Source of the DNA: Mesobacterium pallidum
GTDB lineage: Bacteria; Pseudomonadota; Alphaproteobacteria; Rhodobacterales; Rhodobacteraceae
Assembly: GCF_019966535.1 (NCBI RefSeq)
Contig: NZ_JAIMID010000008.1
Coordinates: forward strand, 1-64,000
Direction of reading: 5' to 3'
Length of the DNA: 64,000 bases
The translations under genes were made by a program, and so were the position numbers. This document shows positions 34,485 through 42,770 of the stretch, one piece after another. Position 1 is the stretch's first letter. Each line of letters begins with the position of its first letter. Under the pieces are notes generated by a model. The model was not told the origin of the DNA and made no database searches. It saw only the letters and a program-made list of their open reading frames with translations.

Positions 34485-36307
34485 CCGACCCCCGCACCGG
34501 CGTCCGCATCCGCATGTACCGGCAGGGGCATGGCGACTGCTTCCTGCTCAGCTTCTACCCGCGCGACCTGCGCGAGGACGACCGCCTGTTCCACGTGCTG
34601 ATCGACTACGGCAAGAAATCCGGCTCCGAGATCCTGGCCGACGACGGCGCGGGCGGCACATCCGAGGTCACGATGGAGGAGGTCTGGACCGACATCCACG
34701 CCACGACCGGCGGGGTGATCGACCTTGCCGTGGTGACGCATGAGCACGAGGACCACGTCTCGGGCTTTCCCAGCATCGACGACCTCGAGCATGCGGATCA
34801 CCCGTTCCATGACATCGAGATCAAGACGCTCTGGCTGGCCTGGACCGAGGACGGCACCGACGCCGAGGCCAACCAGATCCGCGAAGACTACAACGACCAG
34901 CTCGTGACCCTTGCCGCCGCGGCCGCGCATCGCCGCGCGCTGGGCGCGGATGGCGAGACCGACGCGATGATCGCCGACCTGCTGGAGCTCGAGACCGGGA
35001 TGCGCCAGCCCGACGCCTTCCTGGCCGGGATCGGCGCGCAGGGGCCGGGCGACGCCTTTGCCGCGTCCAAGCCCGCCGGCTATACCTACAAGGTCCGCCT
35101 TGCCGGGCTGCGCCGGGTGGTGGGCGAGGCCAACATCGTCTTTCTCGACCCGGCGGCGGGCGCGGCCAAGGCCCTGTCGCCGGACCTTGGCGTCAAGGTC
35201 TACCCGCTGGGCCCGCCCCGCGACATCGGGCTGCTGAAAAGCCTCGATCCGCTTTCCGCCGAAGAGTTCAAGCTGGGCGCCAAGCCGACCTCGGCCGCCG
35301 GCCATGGCCTCTTCCGCGCCTTTTCCGGCCATGCGGGCAACAAGGGCACCGGTGGCAGCCCGTTTGCGACGAAATACCGGATCGAGGAAGACAAGGTGCT
35401 GTCGCGCAACAACGGCCCCTACGGGTCCGGCAACGCGGACAAGAAGGCCGAACAGATGGCCGAGGCGCCCTGGCTGCACTATGCCAATGCCTACAATTTC
35501 CACCTGCGCCGCATTCCCGATGCCGACCGCGCCGAAGCCGAAGCGCAGATCGAGGCGATGCGTGCGCGGGGCAGCGACCCGCTGACCAAGACCGAGCTGG
35601 AAGCGCGGCGCAACACGGCCATCGACCAGGTGGGCTACCGCCAGATCGGCCTTGGCTGGCTGGACGACGCGGGCGAGCTGGCGCTGCGGATCAACTCCGA
35701 GGTCAACAACACCTCGCTCGTGCTGCTGTTCGAGTTGCAGAACACCGGGCGCACGCTGCTATTCACCGGCGACGCCCAGCGCGGCAGCTGGATTTCCTGG
35801 TCTAACCTCAGCTTTGGCGGGGTCACGGCGAAGGAGCTGCTGGGCCGCTGCGTCTTTTACAAGGCCGGGCACCACGGGTCGCACAACGCGACGCTCAAGG
35901 TCACGGTGCAGAACGATTACGCCAACCTCGACTGGCTCGGGACGGGCGAGTTTGCCCAGGGCTTCACGGCCATGGTTCCGTCGAACAAGCACTGGGCGGC
36001 CAAGAAGAAACCGCACCCCTGGAAGCACCCCCTGCCTGCCATCGAAGAGGCGCTGAAGGTCAAGGCCAAGGGGCGCGTCATGGCCGCGTCGGACCTGACG
36101 CTGGCGGAAAGTTTCCGGCCCGAGGGCGCGGGCGATGATTACACCGGCCCTGCGGAGGACGATCCGCGCCGAGCCGGGTTCGACGACCTGTCGGCCCGCG
36201 CCCGCTACACCCGGCTGTATATCGAGCTGCATGTGGACGACACTTCGGGCGAGGGGCCGGAAAAGCCGCGCGAGCGGCCGCCCTTCTGCCGCTACCCGGG
36301 CAGCTGA
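34481..36307 (+). CDS. Metallo-beta-lactamase-fold hydrolase of the eCIS cargo module
   Basis: A 608-aa protein with the fold's first metal motif HEHEDH at 87-92 in VVTHEHEDHVSGF and a later AGHHGSH at about 462-468, both used by metal-dependent hydrolases of the MBL family. The N-terminal strand IRMYRQGHGDCFLLSF resembles ComEC-type MBL proteins. No signal peptide or membrane helix. Substrate unknown: it may act on nucleic acids or small esters. It is the last gene of the operon and its 3' end overlaps the convergent znuB by 16 bases. Confidence 0.7.
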   Translation: MTDPRTGVRIRMYRQGHGDCFLLSFYPRDLREDDRLFHVLIDYGKKSGSEILADDGAGGTSEVTMEEVWTDIHATTGGVIDLAVVTHEHEDHVSGFPSIDDLEHADHPFHDIEIKTLWLAWTEDGTDAEANQIREDYNDQLVTLAAAAAHRRALGADGETDAMIADLLELETGMRQPDAFLAGIGAQGPGDAFAASKPAGYTYKVRLAGLRRVVGEANIVFLDPAAGAAKALSPDLGVKVYPLGPPRDIGLLKSLDPLSAEEFKLGAKPTSAAGHGLFRAFSGHAGNKGTGGSPFATKYRIEEDKVLSRNNGPYGSGNADKKAEQMAEAPWLHYANAYNFHLRRIPDADRAEAEAQIEAMRARGSDPLTKTELEARRNTAIDQVGYRQIGLGWLDDAGELALRINSEVNNTSLVLLFELQNTGRTLLFTGDAQRGSWISWSNLSFGGVTAKELLGRCVFYKAGHHGSHNATLKVTVQNDYANLDWLGTGEFAQGFTAMVPSNKHWAAKKKPHPWKHPLPAIEEALKVKAKGRVMAASDLTLAESFRPEGAGDDYTGPAEDDPRRAGFDDLSARARYTRLYIELHVDDTSGEGPEKPRERPPFCRYPGS

Positions 36308-37077
36308 CGCAGGCGCGACAGGGCAAAGAGGACCACGGCGGCACAGACGATGCTGGGGCCTGCGGGGCTGTTCAGTTCCCACGCCATCCAGAGCCCGCCG
36401 ATCACCGCGACGGCCCCGGCGGCGCTGGCGCCGGCCGCCATCGCCTCGGGCGTGCGCGACAGGCTGCGGGCGGCGGCGGCGGGGACGATCAGCATGGCGG
36501 TGATCAGCAGCGCGCCAACCACCTTGATCGCCACGGCCACGACGATGGCCAGCGTGATCGTCAGCAGCATCTGCTCGCGGCGCGGGTCGATTCCTTCGCT
36601 CGCCGCGAGGTCGGGGCTGAGCGTCGCGGTCAGCCAGGCCTGCCAGCGCCAGGCGACGACGCCCAGCACGGTCAGCGCGCCGATCCAGATCCAGGCAAGG
36701 TCCGCCCAGCGCACGGCGAGGATGTCACCGAAGAGGTAGGTCTCGATATTCACCGCGCGGCCCGAAAACAGCGAGAGCCCCACGAGGCCCGCTGCCAAGG
36801 CGCCATGGGCCATAACGCCCAGTGCCGTGTCCGCGCCGATCCCGCGCCCCGACATGGCGGCGAGGCCCAGCGCCATCAGCACCGCCACGGCCAGCACCCC
36901 GCCCAGTAGGTTCACGCCCAGCCCCAGCGCCAGCGCGACCCCCAGAAGCGAGGCATGGGCCGTGGCATCGCCGAAATAGGCCATGCGGCGCCAGACGACG
37001 AAGCTGCCCAGCGGTCCGGCGGCCACGACGACGCCCAAGCCCGCCAGCGCGGCGCGGATCATGAAATCGGGGATCAT
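36292..37077 (-). CDS. znuB: Zinc ABC transporter permease ZnuB
   Basis: A 261-aa ABC-3 family permease with about eight hydrophobic helices (LAGLGVVVAAGPLGSFVVWRRMAYFGDATAHASLLGVALALGLG is the diagnostic N-terminal region, FGDATAHA being the ABC-3 signature). It overlaps znuC by 4 bases (ATGA), forming the zur-znuC-znuB operon. Its 3' end overlaps the last eCIS gene by 16 bases, leaving no space for a terminator between convergent genes. Confidence 0.93.
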   Translation of the reverse strand: MIPDFMIRAALAGLGVVVAAGPLGSFVVWRRMAYFGDATAHASLLGVALALGLGVNLLGGVLAVAVLMALGLAAMSGRGIGADTALGVMAHGALAAGLVGLSLFSGRAVNIETYLFGDILAVRWADLAWIWIGALTVLGVVAWRWQAWLTATLSPDLAASEGIDPRREQMLLTITLAIVVAVAIKVVGALLITAMLIVPAAAARSLSRTPEAMAAGASAAGAVAVIGGLWMAWELNSPAGPSIVCAAVVLFALSRLRQLPG

Positions 37078-37841
37078 GCGGCGCCTCCGCCATGGTCGTG
37101 ATGCGCGTGGTCGTGGTCATGGACGTGACCATGCGCGTGCGAATGGTCGTGGTCGTGGCGATAAAGCGCCAGCGCTCCGCCCGTACCCGACCCGAACAGC
37201 GCCCGGTATTCCGGGGCCGAGCTGACCACGTCCGGCGCGCCTTCGCAGCAGACATGACCGTTCAGGCAGATCACGCGGTCGGATGCGCTCATGACCACAT
37301 GAAGCTCGTGGCTGACCATGACGACGGCGCAGTTCATCCGGTCGCGCACGGCCTCAATCTGGCGATAGAAACTGGCCTGCCCCGGCTGGTCGAGCCCCTG
37401 CGTCGGCTCGTCCAGCATCAGCACATGCGGGTTGCGCAGCAGGGCCCTGGCCAGCAGCACCCGCTGGAACTGCCCGCCCGACAGCGCGCCCATCTGGCGG
37501 TCGCCCAGGTGCGGGACCTCGGCGGCCTCCAGCGCCCGCTCGGCCGCCGCCCCATGCACCCGTTCGGGCAGCGACAGGAAGCGACGCACCGTGATCGGCA
37601 GCGAGGGGTCGATGTGCAGCTTTTGCGGCACGTAGCCGATGCGCAGGCCGGCCTGCCGCACGATCTGCCCGTGCGAGGGTTTCAGCGCCCCGATCAGCGC
37701 GCGCAGCAGGGTCGATTTGCCCGATCCGTTCGGGCCGACGATGGTGACGATCTCGCCCGGCTGGACCGACAGGGACACGTCGTGCAGCACCTCTGTCCCG
37801 CCGTAGGACAGGCAGATGCCATGGGCGTCGATCAGGCTCAT
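37074..37841 (-). CDS. znuC: Zinc ABC transporter ATPase ZnuC
   Basis: A 255-aa ATPase with Walker A GPNGSGKST, signature ALSGGQFQRVLLARA and Walker B VLMLDEPTQGLD. The ATG at 37841 is chosen because it overlaps the zur stop in an ATGA, giving MSLIDAHGICLSYGG, the family start; an alternative at 37868 would add 9 residues inside zur. The C-terminus ends in a striking stretch of about 28 residues, mostly His and Asp (RHDHDHSHAHGHVHDHDH), probably binding zinc near the transporter. Confidence 0.94.
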   Translation of the reverse strand: MSLIDAHGICLSYGGTEVLHDVSLSVQPGEIVTIVGPNGSGKSTLLRALIGALKPSHGQIVRQAGLRIGYVPQKLHIDPSLPITVRRFLSLPERVHGAAAERALEAAEVPHLGDRQMGALSGGQFQRVLLARALLRNPHVLMLDEPTQGLDQPGQASFYRQIEAVRDRMNCAVVMVSHELHVVMSASDRVICLNGHVCCEGAPDVVSSAPEYRALFGSGTGGALALYRHDHDHSHAHGHVHDHDHAHHDHGGGAA

Positions 37842-38320
37842 GCGGGCTTGTCCTGGCAGGTGGGGCACAGCCCCTCGGCCTCGATCAGGCGCTGGTCGAT
37901 GCGGAAGCCGGCAGCCTTTGCAGCCTGCTGCAGCGCCCGCGCCTCGGTTAGCGCCTCGCCCACCGTGCCGCAGTCGCGGCAGATCAGGAAGGCCGGGTCA
38001 TGGGCGTCGCCGGGATGGGTGCAGGCGACATAGGCGTTCAGCCGCTCGATCCGGTGCGCAAACCCGTTGTCGACAAGGAAACCGAGCGCGCGATAGGCGA
38101 CGGGCGGCTTGTCGCCCAGCCCCTCGGCGCTGAAGCGTTCGAGGATGTCATAGGCGCCCATGGCGGCGTGGCCTTCCAGCAGGATCTCGAGCGCGCGGCG
38201 CCGCGTCGGCGTCAGCCGCAGACCCCGGTCGGCGCAAAGCCGTTCGGCCTGCGCCAGCGCGGTGCCGACGCAGGTGGCATGATCGTGCCGGGCAAACCCG
38301 AGCGACGGGTCGGTGTCCAT
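37838..38320 (-). CDS. zur: Zinc uptake regulator Zur (Fur family)
   Basis: A 160-aa repressor with winged helix (LTPTRRRALEILLEGHAAMGAYDILERF) and two CxxC pairs, CRDCGTV and CPTCQ, for structural zinc. The position upstream of znuCB and divergent from znuA, plus the operator between them, argues for Zur rather than Fur or PerR. Zinc-loaded Zur should repress both directions. Start ATG 38320. Confidence 0.92.
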   Translation of the reverse strand: MDTDPSLGFARHDHATCVGTALAQAERLCADRGLRLTPTRRRALEILLEGHAAMGAYDILERFSAEGLGDKPPVAYRALGFLVDNGFAHRIERLNAYVACTHPGDAHDPAFLICRDCGTVGEALTEARALQQAAKAAGFRIDQRLIEAEGLCPTCQDKPA

Positions 38321-38330
38321 CTTGGCCTCT

Positions 38331-38350
38331 TGAAATGTTATAACATATCA
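38331..38350. promoter_or_regulatory. Zur box in the zur-znuA divergent promoter
   Basis: TGAAATGTTATAACATATCA is a near-perfect 20-base palindrome whose inner 12 bases ATGTTATAACAT are exact. It matches the AT-rich GTTATAAC-type core of alphaproteobacterial Zur boxes and sits 11 bases before the zur start and 43 before the znuA start, able to block both promoters. Confidence 0.85.
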
Positions 38351-38392
38351 TTTACGCCGCTGAACCGGTGAACACAAGCCATAGGTGCCCCG

Positions 38393-39349
38393 ATGATCCG
38401 CCCTGCCCTTATCTCGCTGTCCCTGCTGGGTGCAACCGCCGCGCTGGCCGATGTGCCGCGCGTCGCGACCGATATTCCGCCCGTGACCTCGCTGGTCGCG
38501 CAGGTGATGGACGGGCTGGGCGCGCCTGAAAGCTTCCTGCCGGCCAGTGCCGACCCGCACCATGTCACCCTGCGCCCCTCGGAGGCGCAGGCGCTGGCCG
38601 GGGCGGACCTGGTGGTCTGGATCGGACCCGGGCTGATGCCGGGCGTGGCTGAATCGCTGCCCGCGCTCGCCGGGGACGCGCGGGTGCTGGAGCTGAGCGC
38701 GGCGCAGGGGACGGAGCGCCTGCCCTTCCGCCAGCGCGCGGATTTCGGGGCCGGGCATGATGACCACGACGCGCATGGCGATCACGCGGACGAGGGGCAC
38801 GAAGACCACGGCGACGAGGACGGGCATGACTACGGCGACACCGACCCGCATGCCTGGCTCGCGCCTGCCAACGCGGCGGTCTGGCTGCAGGTGATCGCGG
38901 AGGAGCTGTCGACGCTCGACCCCGAGAACGCCGCGACCTATGCCACCAATGCCGCCGCCGCGCAGGCCCGGCTGGCCGAGGCTGTGGAGACCGCGACGGC
39001 CGACCTCGCGGACATCCCCAGCCACGACATCGCGGTGGACCACGACGCCTTCCAGTATTTCGAACGCGCCTTCGACCTGCATGCCGTGCTGACCGTGACG
39101 ACCACGGACGACGCCCAGCCGGGCCCGCGCGAGATGGCCGAGATCCAGGAACGCTTGGCGAATGCCGGCATCGCCTGCCTGCTGGTCGAAAGCGAGGCCT
39201 CGGCGCGGCAGCTGCGGACACTTGGCGGCGGAGAGATCGGCTTTGTCGTCGCGGACCCGATGGGCGGCTGGCTCGACGTGCCGGTGGCCGATCTTTACCC
39301 GGCGATGATCACCTCGCTCGCCGGGCAGCTGGCAGCCTGCGGCAAATGA
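38393..39349 (+). CDS. znuA: Zinc ABC transporter substrate-binding protein ZnuA
   Basis: A 318-aa periplasmic protein with a signal peptide (MIRPALISLSLLGATAALAD). It has the cluster 9 metal-binding fold: His60-type ligand region ASADPHHVTLRPSEAQAL and later DTDPHAWLAP and DHDAFQYFERAF. A long His/Asp-rich loop follows at about residues 120-145 (GHDDHDAHGDHADEGHEDHGD), typical for zinc-specific members, thought to chaperone zinc. Divergent from zur with the Zur box between. Confidence 0.95.
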   Translation: MIRPALISLSLLGATAALADVPRVATDIPPVTSLVAQVMDGLGAPESFLPASADPHHVTLRPSEAQALAGADLVVWIGPGLMPGVAESLPALAGDARVLELSAAQGTERLPFRQRADFGAGHDDHDAHGDHADEGHEDHGDEDGHDYGDTDPHAWLAPANAAVWLQVIAEELSTLDPENAATYATNAAAAQARLAEAVETATADLADIPSHDIAVDHDAFQYFERAFDLHAVLTVTTTDDAQPGPREMAEIQERLANAGIACLLVESEASARQLRTLGGGEIGFVVADPMGGWLDVPVADLYPAMITSLAGQLAACGK

Positions 39350-39350
39350 C

Positions 39351-39403
39351 CTGAGGGGCTGGGGGAGACCTCAGCCCTTACCATTTCCTCGCCCCGCAGG
39401 GGC
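39351..39403. terminator. Candidate bidirectional terminator between znuA and tauC
   Basis: Two hairpins occupy the 56-base gap between convergent genes: CTGAGG (39351-39356) with CCTCAG (39369-39374), alternative GGGCTG/CAGCCC, and GCCCC-GCA-GGGGC (39391-39403). No long T-run follows either, so termination efficiency is uncertain. Confidence 0.45.
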
Positions 39404-39405
39404 GG

Positions 39406-40680
39406 TCAACCTTTGCCTTTCCACGGCACCAGCACCCGTTCGGCCCAGCGCATCAGCATATCGATGCCAAAGCCGATGATGCCGATCAGGATGATCCCCA
39501 TGAGCACGATGTCGGTCAGCTGGAACTTGGACGCCACCATGATCATCATGCCGGCGCCCTTTTCGGCCGCGACGAGTTCCGCCGCGACGACCGTGCCCCA
39601 GCAGACGCCCATGGCGACGCGGGCCCCGGTGAAGATGTCGGGCAGCGAGTTCGGTATGATGACATGGCGCAGGATCTGCCACTTGGACGCGCCCAGCGAA
39701 TAGGCCGCGTGGACCTTCGAGATGCGCACGCCCGACACGCCCGAGCGCGCGGCGATGGCCATGATCCAGAGCGCGGCGAGGAACAGCAGGATGATCTTGC
39801 CCGTCTCGCCGATGCCGGCCCAGATGATCACCAGCGGGATCAGGGCAAGCGGCGGGACAGGGCGCATGAACTCGACGATCGGGTCGAACCAGCCGCGGAA
39901 CCAGTCGCTCAGCCCCATGGCGTAGCCCAGCGGGATGCCCACCAGCGCGCCAAACAAGAACCCGGCGATCACGCGGAAGAGCGAATAGCCCAGGTGTTCC
40001 CACAGCGTCGAATCGCGGTAGCCGTCGCGGGCGATCTCGACGACGCGGGCGACGACCGCCTCGGGCGGGGGCAGCCAGATCGACTCCATCTGCAACCCCT
40101 TGGCGGGTTCGAAGTTGAGCGTGCCCTTGGGCGACATGCCGACGCGGCCGTACTCGGTGATGACCTCTCCGCCCGGCGCGATGGGCTCGCCGTTCACGGC
40201 GATCACGCGGTGGCCCTCGTCGCGCGATTTCTCGTCGTTCTGGTCGACGCGGATCAGCCCGCTGCGCCAGCTTGCCACCACGTCGCTGTCGTTCTTGGCC
40301 CAGCCCTCGCCCGGCGCGACCTGCGGCGGTTCGGGGTCTTCGCCGACCGGGTGAACCAGCACGGTGACGGTGGCGTCGTCGGTCGTGCCATCGTCCGCCT
40401 CGGCCGTGTAGTCGAAGGTCGCGATGCCTTGGAACGGGCCGGGGACATGCAGGAAGGACGGCACCCAGGCCGAGCCGGTGAAGGAGGCCCAGATCAGGAA
40501 GATCGTCAGGATCGACACGACGCTGGCGATGCGGTTCGATTTCACCGCCGATTCGTCGCCGAAGGTCACGGTCTTGAGCGAGGTGAAGTCGCGCCGCGCC
40601 GTCTTGACCGCGTATTTCACGATCAGGAAGCTGGCGACGAAGATCGCGACATAGGCGGCAAGGATCAGCAGGCCGGTCAT
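39406..40680 (-). CDS. tauC: Taurine-type ABC transporter permease TauC with large extracytoplasmic insert
   Basis: A 424-aa permease. The C-terminal 250 residues are a standard TauC/SsuC permease (GIPLGYAMGLSDWFRGWFDPIVEFMRPVPPLALIPLVIIWAGIGETGKI, then the EAA-type loop AAYSLGASKWQILRHVIIPNSLPDIFTGARVAMG). Family members have about 250-280 residues; the extra 150 at the N-terminus contain two additional helices (about 1-25 and 50-70) enclosing a hydrophilic domain at about 75-190 (VTVLVHPVGEDPEPPQVAPG and following). The insert may modulate contact with the binding protein. 4-base overlap with tauB. Confidence 0.82.
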   Translation of the reverse strand: MTGLLILAAYVAIFVASFLIVKYAVKTARRDFTSLKTVTFGDESAVKSNRIASVVSILTIFLIWASFTGSAWVPSFLHVPGPFQGIATFDYTAEADDGTTDDATVTVLVHPVGEDPEPPQVAPGEGWAKNDSDVVASWRSGLIRVDQNDEKSRDEGHRVIAVNGEPIAPGGEVITEYGRVGMSPKGTLNFEPAKGLQMESIWLPPPEAVVARVVEIARDGYRDSTLWEHLGYSLFRVIAGFLFGALVGIPLGYAMGLSDWFRGWFDPIVEFMRPVPPLALIPLVIIWAGIGETGKIILLFLAALWIMAIAARSGVSGVRISKVHAAYSLGASKWQILRHVIIPNSLPDIFTGARVAMGVCWGTVVAAELVAAEKGAGMMIMVASKFQLTDIVLMGIILIGIIGFGIDMLMRWAERVLVPWKGKG

Positions 40681-41483
40681 GCGTCTGCCTCCGACCGGCC
40701 CATGATTTCCTCTTCCATGTCCCAGATCATGCCCAGGATCTCTTCGCGCCGCTGCGCGAACTCGGGGTGTTTCTTGACCTCGCGCAGGTCGGCGTTCACG
40801 CCGAGATCGGCGAAGGGCAGCGCGTATTCTTTGTGGATCCGCCCGGGGCGCGGGGCCATGACCAGCAGGCGTTCACCCAGCAGCAGCGCCTCTTCGACCG
40901 AGTGAGTGATCAGGATGATGGTCTTGCCCGTCTCCTTCCAGAGCTTCAGCACGAGGCTCTGCATCTTTTCGCGGGTCAGCGCATCCAGCGCGCCCAGCGG
41001 TTCGTCCATCAAGATCACGTCGGGGTCATTGGCAAGGCAGCGGGCCAATGCCACGCGCTGCTGCATCCCGCCCGAGAGCTCGTAGATCGCCTTTTCCTTG
41101 AAATCCTTGAGGCCGACGATCTCGAGCAGGTGATCGACATTGGCGCCGTATTGCGATTCCTTCTGGCCCTTCATCCGGGGGCCAAAGCTGACATTCTCGC
41201 GCACGCTCATCCATTCGAAGAGGGCACCCTGCTGGAACACCATGCCGCGTTCGGCATCGGGGCCGGTGACCTTGTGGCCGTTCAGCACGATCTGCCCCTC
41301 GGTCGGGGCCAGGAACCCCGCGACGATGTTCAGCAGCGTGGTCTTGCCGCAGCCCGACGGGCCAAGCACGGACAGGAGTTCGCCCTGCGCAAGGCTCAGG
41401 TTCACGTCCTGCAAGGCCTGCACCGAGCTGCCGTTGGGCAGGTCGAACCGCATGGACAGGTGTTCGATGGAGAGTCCGCTCAT
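40677..41483 (-). CDS. tauB: Taurine-type ABC transporter ATPase TauB
   Basis: A 268-aa ATPase of the nitrate/sulfonate/taurine subfamily. Walker A GPSGCGKTT, Q-loop MVFQQGALFEWMSVRENVSFG, signature LSGGMQQRVALARCLA and Walker B VILMDEPLGALDALT are all visible. Overlaps tauC by 4 bases; 72 bases separate it from tauA. Substrate call rests on the linked tpa gene. Confidence 0.9.
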   Translation of the reverse strand: MSGLSIEHLSMRFDLPNGSSVQALQDVNLSLAQGELLSVLGPSGCGKTTLLNIVAGFLAPTEGQIVLNGHKVTGPDAERGMVFQQGALFEWMSVRENVSFGPRMKGQKESQYGANVDHLLEIVGLKDFKEKAIYELSGGMQQRVALARCLANDPDVILMDEPLGALDALTREKMQSLVLKLWKETGKTIILITHSVEEALLLGERLLVMAPRPGRIHKEYALPFADLGVNADLREVKKHPEFAQRREEILGMIWDMEEEIMGRSEADA

Positions 41484-41555
41484 GCCTCGTCCCTTGTTCT
41501 TTTTCGTGGGATTGGCGGTGGGGTCCGGGACGCGACGCCCCGAACCCCGAGGGTC

Positions 41556-42545
41556 TTACATGCCCGCGGCCGATTCCAGCGGGCCGGTGTTCACCGTGCT
41601 GTCGTAGCTGTCGAGAGCGCCGTCGATGCTGCCGGCCGCGACGAAGACATCCGCGACGCCCTTCATGAACTCCTGCGCGCCGCCGCCCAGCCACTTGGCG
41701 GTCATCTGCTCTTCGACCGTCGGGAAGATGAAGGTCGAGATGGTCGCCATGGTCGCGTCCTCGTCCATGCCGGCGTCCTTGGCGATGACGGGCAGCATCT
41801 CGGCATGGTTCGCCTCGTCCGCCCACATGGCATTGGCATCAGCCGTCACCTTGAGGAACTTGGCCACCAGGTCGCTGTTCTCGGCCACCCAGGAGGCGGG
41901 GCCCGAGGTCACGTCGAAGACGAGGATGCCCAGCTCTTCCTTTTCGGCGCCGGTCAGCAGGACGTTGCCGTGTTCCTTCATCCGGCGCAGGGACCCGCCC
42001 CAACCGCAGGCCATGTCGACCGCGCCCTGCGCGATGGCGGCCGCACCGTCCGGCGGCGCCATGTCGACGATGTCCATGGTCGAGATGTCCACGCCGAAAT
42101 GGGTCATCTGCTTGAGGAACCCGTAATGCGCGGCGGTGCCCAGCGGCACGGCAACCTTCTTGCCTTCCAGTTCAGCGGCGCTGTCCTTGTCGATCTCGAG
42201 CGCCTCGGCGACGACGCAATTGTCGTTGTCCGAGTAGCTGACCGCAACGTCGAGGATCTGCAGATCCTGGCCCGCGCTGGCCGCGACGACGAAGGGTGGC
42301 ACGCCCTGGCTGACGCTCAGCTGCACGTCGCCCGACGCCATCGCCGCGCTCATCGCCGTGCCGGTGTCGAAGCTGACCCAGTTGACGGTGACGCCCATTT
42401 CCTCGTCATAGGTGCCCATCTGCTTGGCATATTCGAACGGCATCGGCCATTCGAGGAAATAGCCCACGGTGATCTCTTCGGCGGATGCGGCAGCGCCCAG
42501 CGCCAGGACCGCGGCGGCCCCCATCAATGCTGTCTTGCGGATCAT
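41556..42545 (-). CDS. tauA: Taurine-type ABC transporter substrate-binding protein TauA
   Basis: A 329-aa periplasmic protein with signal peptide MIRKTALMGAAAVLALGAAASAEE and the NMT1/SsuA-like fold (ITVGYFLEWPMPFEYAKQMG, then GDVQLSVSQGVPPFVVAASAG). GGGGAG stands 8 bases before the ATG. First gene of tauABC, divergent from tpa, which supports taurine as the substrate over other sulfonates. Confidence 0.9.
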   Translation of the reverse strand: MIRKTALMGAAAVLALGAAASAEEITVGYFLEWPMPFEYAKQMGTYDEEMGVTVNWVSFDTGTAMSAAMASGDVQLSVSQGVPPFVVAASAGQDLQILDVAVSYSDNDNCVVAEALEIDKDSAAELEGKKVAVPLGTAAHYGFLKQMTHFGVDISTMDIVDMAPPDGAAAIAQGAVDMACGWGGSLRRMKEHGNVLLTGAEKEELGILVFDVTSGPASWVAENSDLVAKFLKVTADANAMWADEANHAEMLPVIAKDAGMDEDATMATISTFIFPTVEEQMTAKWLGGGAQEFMKGVADVFVAAGSIDGALDSYDSTVNTGPLESAAGM

Positions 42546-42770
42546 AATTTAAGCTCCCCGTTGTCTTTTTCGGCGCGGCGCTCGGGCCGGCCCGGAAATT
42601 TTCCATGCAGATCTGGTGCCTGCACCGGTCTCAATCCGACCGGAAAAGCCGATTCCGATCAACGGTTTTCTCGACTGGCGGGTCAATTACCCCGAAATCG
42701 CCGGATCTTTGCCCGGCTGATCGGCAGGAACATTGTCTTTTCCGACATGCACTTGGGCAACGGCCCGAAA
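42546..42770. other. tauA-side part of the tauA-tpa intergenic region
   Basis: No gene is seen in these 225 bases. They hold the tauA ribosome-binding site and should hold its promoter on the minus strand, but no clear -35/-10 pair could be picked out. The remaining part of the 352-base gap is described under the tpa promoter. Confidence 0.5.

Noticed and set aside
7508..36307. Type VI secretion system or R-type tailocin
   Set aside because: There are no TssJ/L/M, TssBC or ClpV genes and no lysis genes, whereas the Pvc15/16-like proteins, the LysM protein and DUF4157 cargo mark an eCIS.
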